Positions 1 through 6,400 are shown, counted from the first letter of the stretch. The stretch is DNA of 9,410 nucleotides from Enterobacteriaceae bacterium UBA3516 (GCA_002377245.1 DFPL01000025.1:1-9410), one strand, 5' to 3'. Numbers and translations: made by a program. Notes: a model not told the origin generated them from the sequence alone.

Positions 1-598
1 GGGGGTAGCGCGCGGCCAACGTCACCTGCAAGGAAGCTTCATCCAGAATGCTGTCCCGTACCCAGAAAAGCGCATCAATCACCGAATTACCCTTGACATA
101 AATATGCTTTTCAGCAATGTTTTCGCGCAGCAGGTTACTGCGTGAATTTTCCGTCGGCGCGAAGTGATACAGGGCCAGATGGCCGGTCAGCGTGCGGTTT
201 GCCTCTTCAGGCCACGGCGACGAAAGGTCGCCGGTCCGCAATCCAGCCTCCACATGACCGACCGGGATGCGTTGATAGAAGGCAGCCAGGCTTGCGGCAA
301 CTGTGGTGGTGGTATCACCATGTACCAGCACGACATCCGGCCGGAATGATTCAAGAATGGGTTTTAAGCCTTCCAGAATACGACAGGTGATTTCAGTCAG
401 CCCTTGCCCTGGCCGCATGATGTTGAGGTCATAGTCCGGAACGATAGAAAAAAGATTCAATACCTGATCGAGCATCTCCCGATGCTGCGCAGTGACGCAT
501 ACCTTTGCGTCGAAATCAGGATCCTTTGCCAGCGCATGAACCAGTGGTGCCATTTTAATGGCTTCCGGGCGTGTGCCAAATACGGTGAGTACTTTCAC
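1..598 (-). CDS. wecB: UDP-N-acetylglucosamine 2-epimerase (non-hydrolysing), partial
   Basis: WecB interconverts UDP-GlcNAc and UDP-ManNAc in the cytoplasm; UDP-ManNAc then feeds UDP-ManNAcA, the second sugar of enterobacterial common antigen. I translated this frame by hand: it opens with KVLTVFGTRPEAIKMAPLV, typical of the family's GT-B fold. Residues known to matter in E. coli WecB fall at the same numbers: Arg10, Lys15, Asp95 in HGDTTTT, Glu117 in GHVEAGLRTGD and Glu131 in SPWPEEANRT. The start is GTG at 596-598; no ATG lies nearby in frame, and the conserved family N-terminus begins right there. A weak purine-rich stretch (AGAGAAA) precedes it. About 199 of roughly 376 residues are present; the C-terminal half, including the catalytic His near residue 213, lies beyond base 1. 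It is third in the ECA gene set here, 56 bp after wzzE. Confidence 0.97.
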   Translation of the reverse strand, partial: MKVLTVFGTRPEAIKMAPLVHALAKDPDFDAKVCVTAQHREMLDQVLNLFSIVPDYDLNIMRPGQGLTEITCRILEGLKPILESFRPDVVLVHGDTTTTVAASLAAFYQRIPVGHVEAGLRTGDLSSPWPEEANRTLTGHLALYHFAPTENSRSNLLRENIAEKHIYVKGNSVIDALFWVRDSILDEASLQVTLAARYP

Positions 599-619
599 AA
601 CGTTTCTCTTCGATTAGGT

Positions 620-642
620 GATGAAGGCCCAAAGCCTTCATC
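620..642 (-). other. Perfect 9-bp hairpin between wzzE and wecB
   Basis: GATGAAGGC (620-628) and GCCTTCATC (634-642) are exact inverted repeats around a 5-base loop. On the operon (minus) strand the hairpin forms between the wzzE stop and the wecB start, ending 21 bases before the wecB GTG. No T-run follows on either strand, so it is not a standard intrinsic terminator. It may stabilise or process the mRNA, or tune wecB expression; the structure is seen, the role is inferred. Confidence 0.6.
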
Positions 643-654
643 GTAGACAGCGTA

Positions 655-1701
655 TTAGAGTGAACGGCGACGCGCTAAGGCAACGCCTGCGCCAATCAAT
701 GCGCCCACCACTCCCCACATAATCATCAGGAAGGCACGACGCGGGCTATCGCGTTTTACCGGCTCCTCCGGCGTGCGCAAGTAACGATATGTCTGAAAAC
801 GGGGATCGAGTGTGGGACCAACGTTTAGCGTGTTGAGCATGGCCCGGTTCTGGAAATAATCCAGATCGAACTCAGGGCCTACGGCTTGCAAATTTTCCAG
901 TCGCGCCTGAAGCATCGGCCGACCTAACAAAAACAGTTCGGAGTCCGGCAACTCCGCAGGCGGTACTTCTGTTTCAGTACGAGAAATGTTGTGCTGTTCT
1001 GCAACCTTCAGGGCGTTTTCCACGCTTGTGACGCGGCGGTTAAAAATGGCTTTCGCCACCTCTTCCTGACGTTTAACCTGCGCTTTCATCTGAATCGTTC
1101 GCGCAGCCCAGGCCCCTTTCAGTTCATCATTTAAATGCCTTGCCGCACGCTGGCTGGCAAACGCAACGTACTGACGGAGCAAGTTATTGGCATCCGGCGC
1201 CGTTTCGGCCGTCAGTTTGATATTGTCATTCATATTACGGGTGACATCGCCTGCGGTGTACTGAATGTTGTTTATCAACTCATCCAGCATAGCGGCATCG
1301 GCTTTACTGTTACCCACTTTACGCTGCTTGAAGTAATCCGTTTGCGACCAGAAATCGCGTCGGGTATCCCAGGACGCCAACTGCATCACGAACTCTTTAT
1401 ACGCCTCATCCATGACGGAAATCTGATCAACGGGTGCGAGACTGGCTTTGACATCCAGATTACGTAAAAACTGCTGCTGCGAGTAATAACCGCCGAGCAT
1501 GTTTACGGTAGGTCTGTCGGTGATAGCCGTGGCTCCCCACTCCTGGCGCGCAAAGAAGGTCCAGATTAAGGCGGCTAACGCCAGCAATAGCGCAATGCCC
1601 ACAATCCATAATTTTCCAGCCCAAAGGGTACGAAACAGACCACGAATATCCAGCTCATTTTCCGTACCTGCTAAAGGTGCTCCCGCCAATGGTTGAGTCA
1701 T
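655..1701 (-). CDS. wzzE: ECA polysaccharide chain length modulation protein WzzE
   Basis: WzzE is an inner-membrane polysaccharide co-polymerase (Wzz family, PCP class 1) that works with the Wzy-type polymerase WzyE to set the modal length of enterobacterial common antigen. The 348-residue product has the expected layout: a cytoplasmic N-terminus with the ENELDIRGLFRTLWAGK segment, a first membrane helix at about residues 31-50, a large periplasmic domain rich in charged helices (about 51-320), and a second membrane helix at about 323-342 preceded by the Pro-containing EEPVKRDSPRRAF segment and ended by basic RRR. Length equals that of E. coli WzzE as I recall it. The ATG at 1699-1701 follows a purine-rich GGGAAAGAG. 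It lies 13 bp after the wecA stop, so the two are almost certainly co-transcribed. Confidence 0.97.
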   Translation of the reverse strand: MTQPLAGAPLAGTENELDIRGLFRTLWAGKLWIVGIALLLALAALIWTFFARQEWGATAITDRPTVNMLGGYYSQQQFLRNLDVKASLAPVDQISVMDEAYKEFVMQLASWDTRRDFWSQTDYFKQRKVGNSKADAAMLDELINNIQYTAGDVTRNMNDNIKLTAETAPDANNLLRQYVAFASQRAARHLNDELKGAWAARTIQMKAQVKRQEEVAKAIFNRRVTSVENALKVAEQHNISRTETEVPPAELPDSELFLLGRPMLQARLENLQAVGPEFDLDYFQNRAMLNTLNVGPTLDPRFQTYRYLRTPEEPVKRDSPRRAFLMIMWGVVGALIGAGVALARRRSL

Positions 1702-1714
1702 CTCTTTCCCGGAT

Positions 1715-2818
1715 TTACTTGGTTAGTGTTGGTTTGTTACCGCTGTTGCGGCGAATTCTGCGCTTCACACGCTTAATAAAACGCGCCACTTTCCAGGCAC
1801 GCTTGATGCAATAACCGTACAAGAAGAAGGATAGCAAAAATAATGCCAACATCACCCACTCAGGCACAATGTGGGTATATTCGGCGGCCACCCCGATGGA
1901 AGCCAACAGGGCAGCGGCTAAAGTAATCAAAACAAAGGCCTGACGGGAGGTAAACCCGGCGCGCATGATGAGATGGTGAATATGCTGGCGGTCCGCTGAG
2001 AACGGGCTCATCCCTTTACGCAGACGGCGATACATGATTGCTACCATGTCCATTAACGGGATGGCAATAATCCAAAGTGCGGTGACGGGGCTTATCGGGT
2101 GCGTCTTTCCCTGGGTGGTTTCCAGCAGGATCCAGATAAGGGTAAAGCCGATAAACGTACTGCCCGCATCACCCATAAAGACTTTATAGCGGCGACCCAA
2201 TACACCCAGATTTAACATGATGTAGGGCACGATGGCGGCAATCATGGCGAAGCACCACATGGCGAGGCTAATCTGCCCGTCAAACCACAGAATGATGCCA
2301 ATCGCGGCGAAGGAAACACAAGAGAGCCCGCCCAGTAAGCCATCGATGCCATCAACCATATTAAAGGCGTTAATCGCCGCCCAGATAGCAAACAGCGTAA
2401 GCAGGTAACCAAAGGGCCCCAGTACCATTTCCCAGGTACCGAAGATATAACCGAGGCTGCTCAGATAAAGTTTTCCAACGGTCATCATCACAATGGCGAT
2501 GAGTGCCTGGATCAGAGCGCGAATTTTGACGCTGATATCAAACCTGTCATCCATCACTCCCACGAAAACCAGCACACCGGCACAAGCCAGGTAGAGCGCA
2601 GCGTGGGGGATGTAATAGTTGGCGATTCCAAAGGTAAAGCAGATGCCCGCGTATACTGAAATTCCCCCCACCAGCGGTATCAACCCTTGATGCCGTTTGC
2701 GGAAGTTAGGCTTATCCACCAGACCGACGCGCTTTGCCACTTTGCGGGCAAAAAATAAAAACGCGGTGGTGAATAAGAAAATACTGAATAATTCAGTAAA
2801 CGCAGTGAGTAAATTCAC
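1715..2818 (-). CDS. wecA: UDP-GlcNAc:undecaprenyl-phosphate GlcNAc-1-phosphate transferase
   Basis: WecA is a multi-pass inner-membrane enzyme that moves GlcNAc-1-phosphate from UDP-GlcNAc to undecaprenyl phosphate, giving lipid I of enterobacterial common antigen; it also starts many O-antigens. The 367 residues show the polyprenyl-phosphate N-acetylhexosamine-1-phosphate transferase signatures: Asp90-Asp91 in VMDDRFD, Asp156 and Asp159 in NAFNMVDGIDG, Asp217 in KVFMGDAGS, and the cytosolic HIHH at 279-282. Roughly eleven hydrophobic segments are visible, and the tail is strongly basic (KVARFIKRVKRR). The start is GTG at 2816-2818, giving the family N-terminus MNLL; a GAGAG motif lies about 10 bases upstream. 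It is the first gene of the ECA set, reading away from rho, with its own upstream gap that probably holds a promoter. Confidence 0.98.
   Translation of the reverse strand: MNLLTAFTELFSIFLFTTAFLFFARKVAKRVGLVDKPNFRKRHQGLIPLVGGISVYAGICFTFGIANYYIPHAALYLACAGVLVFVGVMDDRFDISVKIRALIQALIAIVMMTVGKLYLSSLGYIFGTWEMVLGPFGYLLTLFAIWAAINAFNMVDGIDGLLGGLSCVSFAAIGIILWFDGQISLAMWCFAMIAAIVPYIMLNLGVLGRRYKVFMGDAGSTFIGFTLIWILLETTQGKTHPISPVTALWIIAIPLMDMVAIMYRRLRKGMSPFSADRQHIHHLIMRAGFTSRQAFVLITLAAALLASIGVAAEYTHIVPEWVMLALFLLSFFLYGYCIKRAWKVARFIKRVKRRIRRNSGNKPTLTK
2668..2675 (-). other. Chi octamer inside wecA
   Basis: CCACCAGC on the plus strand is GCTGGTGG on the minus strand, the E. coli Chi sequence recognised by RecBCD. 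It lies within wecA coding DNA, so it may simply be there by codon choice; Chi is over-represented in such genomes. Confidence 0.55.
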
Positions 2819-2908
2819 AATGCAAGCTCTCAGCGAATGTTAATCCTGGCAGTATAACGACGATGCCACGCTCCAAAAAGGAGAAAGCAGGTCATTCACA
2901 GGCGTTTT

Positions 2909-2940
2909 AGTATATTTATCAAGCAATCAGAGCGCTGATT
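2909..2940 (-). promoter_or_regulatory. Candidate wecA promoter -10 with overlapping palindrome
   Basis: On the minus strand a TATACT hexamer (2909-2914) lies about 90 bases upstream of the wecA GTG. The place where a -35 would sit carries no good TTGACA match but an inverted repeat, AATCAG (2925-2930) and CTGATT (2935-2940) around AGCG. A second TATACT occurs at 2851-2856, also without a good -35. A promoter is expected because the rho terminator lies between rho and wecA. Which hexamer is used cannot be settled by eye. Confidence 0.3.
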
Positions 2941-3010
2941 CCATTGACGTTTGCGTTGGGGTGGCCTGCGGTGGACTATGCCTGTCCCTGTGCATATAGC
3001 GTATAGCCCA

Positions 3011-3044
3011 TAAATAAAAAACGCCACGTAAAAACGTGGCGTTT
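3011..3044 (-). terminator. Intrinsic terminator downstream of rho
   Basis: An exact 11-bp inverted repeat, AAACGCCACGT (3019-3029) and ACGTGGCGTTT (3034-3044), closes a 4-base loop. On the minus strand it starts 16 bases after the rho stop codon and runs straight into a T-rich tail (TTTTATTTA, 3010-3018 region). This is a textbook Rho-independent terminator for the rho transcript and would limit read-through into wecA. Confidence 0.9.
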
Positions 3045-3060
3045 CTGAGGTTTATTTGAA

Positions 3061-4320
3061 TTAAGAGCGCTTCATCATGTCGAAGAACTCATCATTCGTC
3101 TTCGTCATTGCCAGCTTATTAATGAGGAACTCCATCGCGTCGATTTCACCCATCGGATGGATGATTTTGCGCAGGATCCACATTTTTTGCAGCTCTTCTT
3201 GCGTGGTGAGCAGCTCTTCTTTACGGGTACCGGAACGGTTGTAGTCGATGGCCGGGAAGACGCGTTTTTCAGCGATCTTACGTGCCAGATGCAGTTCCAT
3301 GTTACCGGTGCCTTTAAACTCTTCGTAGATGACTTCATCCATTTTAGAGCCTGTGTCTACCAGCGCCGTCGCGATAATGGTCAGGCTACCGCCCTCTTCG
3401 ACATTACGTGCAGCACCGAAGAAACGCTTCGGACGATGCAGGGCGTTGGCGTCCACACCACCGGTCAGTACTTTACCGGAAGCAGGCACCACGGTGTTAT
3501 AAGCACGCGCCAGACGGGTAATGGAATCGAGCAGAATGATAACGTCTTTCTTATGCTCAACCAGACGCTTCGCCTTCTCGATCACCATCTCAGCAACCTG
3601 AACGTGACGCGAGGCCGGTTCGTCGAAGGTGGAAGCAACCACTTCGCCTTTAACCAGACGCTGCATCTCGGTCACTTCTTCCGGACGTTCGTCGATGAGC
3701 AGAACCATCAGTACGCAGTCTGGGTGGTTATAAGCGATGCTCTGCGCGATGTTCTGCAGCAGCATGGTTTTACCGGCTTTCGGCGGTGCCACAATCAGAC
3801 CACGCTGACCGCGACCGATCGGCGAGGCCAGATCCAATACGCGAGCGGTTAAGTCCTCGGTAGAACCGTTACCACGCTCCATACGCAGACGAGAGTTTGC
3901 GTGCAGTGGGGTTAAGTTCTCGAACAGGATCTTATTGCGCGAGTTTTCCGGCTTATCGTAGTTAACCTCGTTAACTTTCAACAACGCAAAGTAACGTTCA
4001 CCTTCTTTCGGCGGACGAATCTTACCAGAAATGGTATCACCAGTGCGGAGGTTGAAACGGCGGATTTGGCTGGGGGAAACGTAGATGTCATCAGGACCGG
4101 CGAGGTAGGAGCTGTCTGCAGAGCGGAGGAAACCAAATCCATCCTGCAATATCTCCAGTACACCGTCACCAAAGATATCTTCGCCACTCTTTGCGTGCTG
4201 CTTCAGGATGGCAAAAATAATGTCCTGCTTGCGCATACGAGCCTGGTTTTCCAGTCCCATATTTTCGCCGAGAGTGATCAGCTCAGAAACCGGCGTATTC
4301 TTTAATTCGGTAAGATTCAT
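3061..4320 (-). CDS. rho: Transcription termination factor Rho
   Basis: Rho is a hexameric RNA-dependent ATPase and 5'-3' RNA translocase that ends transcription at Rho-dependent sites. With the ATG at 4318-4320 the protein is 419 residues, as in E. coli, starting MNLTELKNTPVSEL. The N-terminal three-helix region (1-47) is followed by the cold-shock-like primary RNA site, with Phe62, Phe64, Arg66, Tyr80, Glu108 and Tyr110 in place. The RecA-like domain has the P-loop APPKAGKT (178-185, Lys181 and Lys184), catalytic Glu211 in LIDERPEE, Walker B IILLD (261-265), the Q-loop around 278-290, Lys326 of the R-loop and the arginine finger Arg366. The frame stays open upstream to another ATG (4392), which would add 24 residues, but the conserved family start is the downstream one. 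Leader peptide rhoL, a promoter and a C-rich leader lie upstream; an intrinsic terminator lies downstream. Confidence 0.99.
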   Translation of the reverse strand: MNLTELKNTPVSELITLGENMGLENQARMRKQDIIFAILKQHAKSGEDIFGDGVLEILQDGFGFLRSADSSYLAGPDDIYVSPSQIRRFNLRTGDTISGKIRPPKEGERYFALLKVNEVNYDKPENSRNKILFENLTPLHANSRLRMERGNGSTEDLTARVLDLASPIGRGQRGLIVAPPKAGKTMLLQNIAQSIAYNHPDCVLMVLLIDERPEEVTEMQRLVKGEVVASTFDEPASRHVQVAEMVIEKAKRLVEHKKDVIILLDSITRLARAYNTVVPASGKVLTGGVDANALHRPKRFFGAARNVEEGGSLTIIATALVDTGSKMDEVIYEEFKGTGNMELHLARKIAEKRVFPAIDYNRSGTRKEELLTTQEELQKMWILRKIIHPMGEIDAMEFLINKLAMTKTNDEFFDMMKRS

Positions 4321-4389
4321 AATGGTGTGGGTTCTTAAACTCGGGGTAAAACTCGAACTTAATGTTGTGAATGGTATGGCAGGGTCATC
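4321..4389 (-). promoter_or_regulatory. C-rich, G-poor rho leader segment, candidate rut site
   Basis: In the transcript just upstream of the rho start, the 60 bases at 4321-4380 contain 18 C and 7 G by direct count, with many YC dinucleotides (CCATACCATTCAC, TACCCC, ACCCACACC). This C-over-G bias is what Rho needs to load. In E. coli rho is known to be autoregulated by attenuation in its leader, and in Salmonella the sRNA SraL is reported to bind the rho 5' region. A role here is inferred by homology. Confidence 0.45.
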
Positions 4390-4397
4390 CATGCCTG

Positions 4398-4499
4398 TTA
4401 ACGGCCATCACTCATGTCCAATCGCTGCCTGGTCACAGGAGAGTACGCAGAACTGAAACGACAAGACGGAATTAAGTGACAAGCCCGGAATCTATCCAC
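4398..4499 (-). CDS. rhoL: rho operon leader peptide RhoL
   Basis: This 33-codon frame (GTG at 4497-4499, TAA at 4398-4400) contains PSCRFSSAYSPVTRQR followed by LDMSDGR. The first block matches the E. coli RhoL leader peptide as I remember it, which is also 33 residues. The first ten residues differ, and the E. coli ATG is replaced here; the in-frame GTG is the only usable start downstream of an in-frame TAG. Purines GAGAGAA lie directly against the GTG, so the ribosome site looks poor. The stop is 77 bp before the rho ATG and 5 bp before an alternative in-frame rho ATG. The peptide or its translation is thought to take part in rho autoregulation; no enzymatic role is known. The coding frame is well supported by the conserved block, the exact start less so. 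Confidence 0.65.
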   Translation of the reverse strand: MDRFRACHLIPSCRFSSAYSPVTRQRLDMSDGR

Positions 4500-4552
4500 T
4501 TCTCTCGCAACAAAAGTTCTCAGCGGGAAGTATCGGGTAATACAAGGTTCAA

Positions 4553-4581
4553 ACTACAAGGTATGTTCAAAACGAAGTCAA
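4553..4581 (-). promoter_or_regulatory. rhoL-rho promoter
   Basis: Minus-strand TTGACT (4576-4581) matches the sigma70 -35 consensus at five of six bases and is followed, after exactly 17 bases, by TGTAGT (4553-4558), four of six for the -10. Transcription would start near 4546, giving a leader of about 225 nt that covers rhoL and the C-rich stretch before rho. It sits between trxA and rhoL, where the rho promoter is expected. Confidence 0.6.
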
Positions 4582-4664
4582 AACTAAATTAGCACGACTG
4601 AAGCCGGGCGTCCAGCGATCCCCTTAATTTAGGAAGACTGGCGCGCCGGCTGAGATTCGAGGGG

Positions 4665-4994
4665 TTACGCCAGGTTGGCGTCCAGGAACTCTTTCAGTTG
4701 ACCCTTGGACAGTGCGCCCACTTTGGTCGCTGCCACTTCGCCGTTTTTAAACAGCAGCAGGGTCGGAATACCACGGATACCGTACTTCGGTGCCGTACCT
4801 GGGTTTTGGTCAATATTCAGCTTCGCGACGGTCAGTTTACCTTCGTACTCGCTAGCGACTTCATCCAGAATCGGGGCGATCATTTTGCACGGGCCGCACC
4901 ATTCTGCCCAGAAATCGACGAGAACCAGCCCGTCCGCTTTGAGTACATCCGTGTCAAAACTGTCGTCAGTCAGGTGAATAATTTTATCGCTCAT
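4665..4994 (-). CDS. trxA: Thioredoxin 1
   Basis: Thioredoxin 1 is the main cytoplasmic dithiol reductant; it passes electrons from thioredoxin reductase to ribonucleotide reductase, PAPS reductase, methionine sulfoxide reductase and others, and serves as processivity factor for phage T7 polymerase. The product is 109 codons, the family's usual length, with the active site EWCGPCKM (Cys33 and Cys36 counting Met1; 32 and 35 in the mature numbering), the buried Asp27 in LVDFWAE, and the cis-proline loop IRGIPT. From memory it differs from E. coli TrxA at only about five positions, all before residue 55. The ATG at 4992-4994 has a good GGAG five bases upstream (5000-5003). It is followed at a distance by the rho promoter and is divergent from rhlB. 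Confidence 0.99.
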   Translation of the reverse strand: MSDKIIHLTDDSFDTDVLKADGLVLVDFWAEWCGPCKMIAPILDEVASEYEGKLTVAKLNIDQNPGTAPKYGIRGIPTLLLFKNGEVAATKVGALSKGQLKEFLDANLA

Positions 4995-5039
4995 ATTTAC
5001 TCCACAGGATTATGTCTACCTTGTTAGTGTATGTAGCAT

Positions 5040-5103
5040 AACCTTACTAAAGGTTGACTTTATTTCACCCCGTTTATTTGAACGGATGTGCTTTCGTAAA
5101 GCA
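5040..5103. promoter_or_regulatory. Divergent trxA/rhlB control region with three short dyads
   Basis: The 135-bp gap between trxA and rhlB must hold both promoters. Three perfect short inverted repeats lie in a row: AACCTT/AAGGTT (5040-5045, 5050-5055), CCGTT/AACGG (5070-5074, 5081-5085) and TGCTTT/AAAGCA (5089-5094, 5098-5103). Possible promoter parts are TTGACT at 5054-5059 on the plus strand, with no good -10, and on the minus strand TTGCTT (5099-5104), a 17-base spacer and TCAAAT (5076-5081). These are weak matches, so I do not assign start sites. Confidence 0.35.
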
Positions 5104-5129
5104 ATAGTAAACTGATATTCTACCACACT

Positions 5130-6395
5130 ATGAGCAAAACACATTTAACAGAACAGAAGTTTTCCGACTTCGCCCTGCACCCTAAGGTGATTGAAGCCCT
5201 TGAAACTAAAGGCTTTCATAATTGTACGCCCATACAGGCACTGGCCCTCCCGCTGACGCTGGCTGGCCGTGATGTTGCAGGGCAGGCGCAAACCGGTACC
5301 GGCAAAACGATGGCGTTTTTAACGTCAACGTTCCATTATTTGCTTTCTCATCCTGCTATTGACGATCGCAAGGTTAATCAACCGCGCGCCATTATCATGG
5401 CACCAACCCGTGAATTAGCGGTTCAAATTCATGCTGATGCCGAACCTCTGGCACAAACCACTGGCCTGAAACTGGGCCTCGCCTATGGCGGTGACGGTTA
5501 TGACAAGCAGTTAAAAGTGCTTGAGAGCGGCGTCGATATCCTTATCGGCACCACCGGTCGCCTCATTGATTACGCAAAGCAGAATCACATTAACCTTGGA
5601 GCTATCCAGGTAGTGGTTCTTGATGAAGCCGATCGTATGTACGATTTGGGCTTTATTAAAGATATCCGTTGGTTGTTCCGCCGTATGCCTGGGGTCACTC
5701 AACGCCTCAATATGCTGTTCTCTGCCACCCTCTCTTACCGGGTACGCGAGCTGGCGTTTGAGCAGATGAACAACGCGGAATACGTTGAAGTCGAACCGGA
5801 ACAGAAAACCGGCCACCGTATTAAAGAAGAGCTTTTCTATCCGTCAAACGAAGAGAAAATGCGTCTGCTGCAAACGTTGATCGAGGAAGAGTGGCCAGAT
5901 CGCGCCATCATTTTCGCCAACACCAAGCACCGCTGCGAAGATATCTGGGGCCACCTGGCAGCCGATGGGCACCGCGTGGGTCTGCTGACCGGCGACGTGG
6001 CGCAGAAAAAACGCCTGCGTATCCTGGAAGAGTTTACCCGTGGCGATCTGGACATCCTGGTGGCAACCGACGTCGCGGCTCGTGGCCTGCACATCCCTGC
6101 AGTGACCCACGTCTTCAACTACGACTTGCCGGACGATTGCGAAGATTACGTTCACCGCATCGGGCGTACCGGTCGTGCAGGTGCCAGCGGCCATTCTATC
6201 AGCCTTGCCTGTGAAGAGTACGCACTGAACTTGCCAGCGATTGAAACTTACACGGGTCACTCGATTCCAGTGAGTAAATACAATCCGGATGCATTGTTAA
6301 CCGAGTTGCCCCCTGCGAAACGTCTGGTTCGATCGCGTTCAGGTAATGGTCCGCGCCGTAATAGCGCGCCACGTAATCGTCGTCGTTCAGGTTAA
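5130..6395 (+). CDS. rhlB: ATP-dependent DEAD-box RNA helicase RhlB
   Basis: RhlB is the helicase of the RNA degradosome; bound to RNase E it unwinds structured RNA so that PNPase can degrade it. The 421-residue product has all DEAD-box motifs in order: Q motif GFHNCTPIQ (28-36), motif I AQTGTGKT (53-60), Ia PTRELA (92-97), TTGRL (141-145), motif II DEAD (165-168), motif III SAT (198-200), motif V ATDVAARG (312-319) and motif VI HRIGRTGR (342-349). The tail from about 398 is basic and Arg-rich, ending RNRRRSG, as in E. coli RhlB, and the length is the same. The ATG at 5130 gives the family N-terminus MSKTHLTEQKFSDF. The bases before it (TTCTACCACACT) carry no clear Shine-Dalgarno sequence. 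GppA follows after 5 bp. Confidence 0.99.
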   Translation: MSKTHLTEQKFSDFALHPKVIEALETKGFHNCTPIQALALPLTLAGRDVAGQAQTGTGKTMAFLTSTFHYLLSHPAIDDRKVNQPRAIIMAPTRELAVQIHADAEPLAQTTGLKLGLAYGGDGYDKQLKVLESGVDILIGTTGRLIDYAKQNHINLGAIQVVVLDEADRMYDLGFIKDIRWLFRRMPGVTQRLNMLFSATLSYRVRELAFEQMNNAEYVEVEPEQKTGHRIKEELFYPSNEEKMRLLQTLIEEEWPDRAIIFANTKHRCEDIWGHLAADGHRVGLLTGDVAQKKRLRILEEFTRGDLDILVATDVAARGLHIPAVTHVFNYDLPDDCEDYVHRIGRTGRAGASGHSISLACEEYALNLPAIETYTGHSIPVSKYNPDALLTELPPAKRLVRSRSGNGPRRNSAPRNRRRSG

Positions 6396-6400
6396 AAAAC

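Noticed and set aside
142..646. Short plus-strand frames over the wecB end of the window
   Set aside because: The minus strand carries a clear WecB reading with its catalytic residues in place; the plus-strand frames are its shadows.
2712..2720. DnaA-box-like TTATCCACC inside wecA
   Set aside because: One mismatch to the TTATNCACA consensus, single copy, inside conserved coding sequence; likely chance.
3157..3852. A 231-codon open frame on the plus strand, antisense to rho
   Set aside because: It lies fully inside the strongly conserved rho gene, has no recognisable domain, and its His/Gln/Arg-rich composition is what the reverse strand of rho codons gives. A shadow frame.
4412..4496. A second open frame overlapping rhoL, ending at a TGA
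   Set aside because: It does not carry the conserved RhoL block, has no good start, and is explained by frame shift relative to rhoL.
4590..4650. Possible terminator after trxA (GCCGG...CCAG pairing with CTGG...CCGGC)
   Set aside because: The stem is broken by several mismatches, the loop is over 20 bases and no T-run follows closely. Not strong enough to call.
4698..5027. A 109-codon plus-strand frame over trxA
   Set aside because: Same length as trxA by chance; it is antisense to it, has no family resemblance and no ribosome site I could see.
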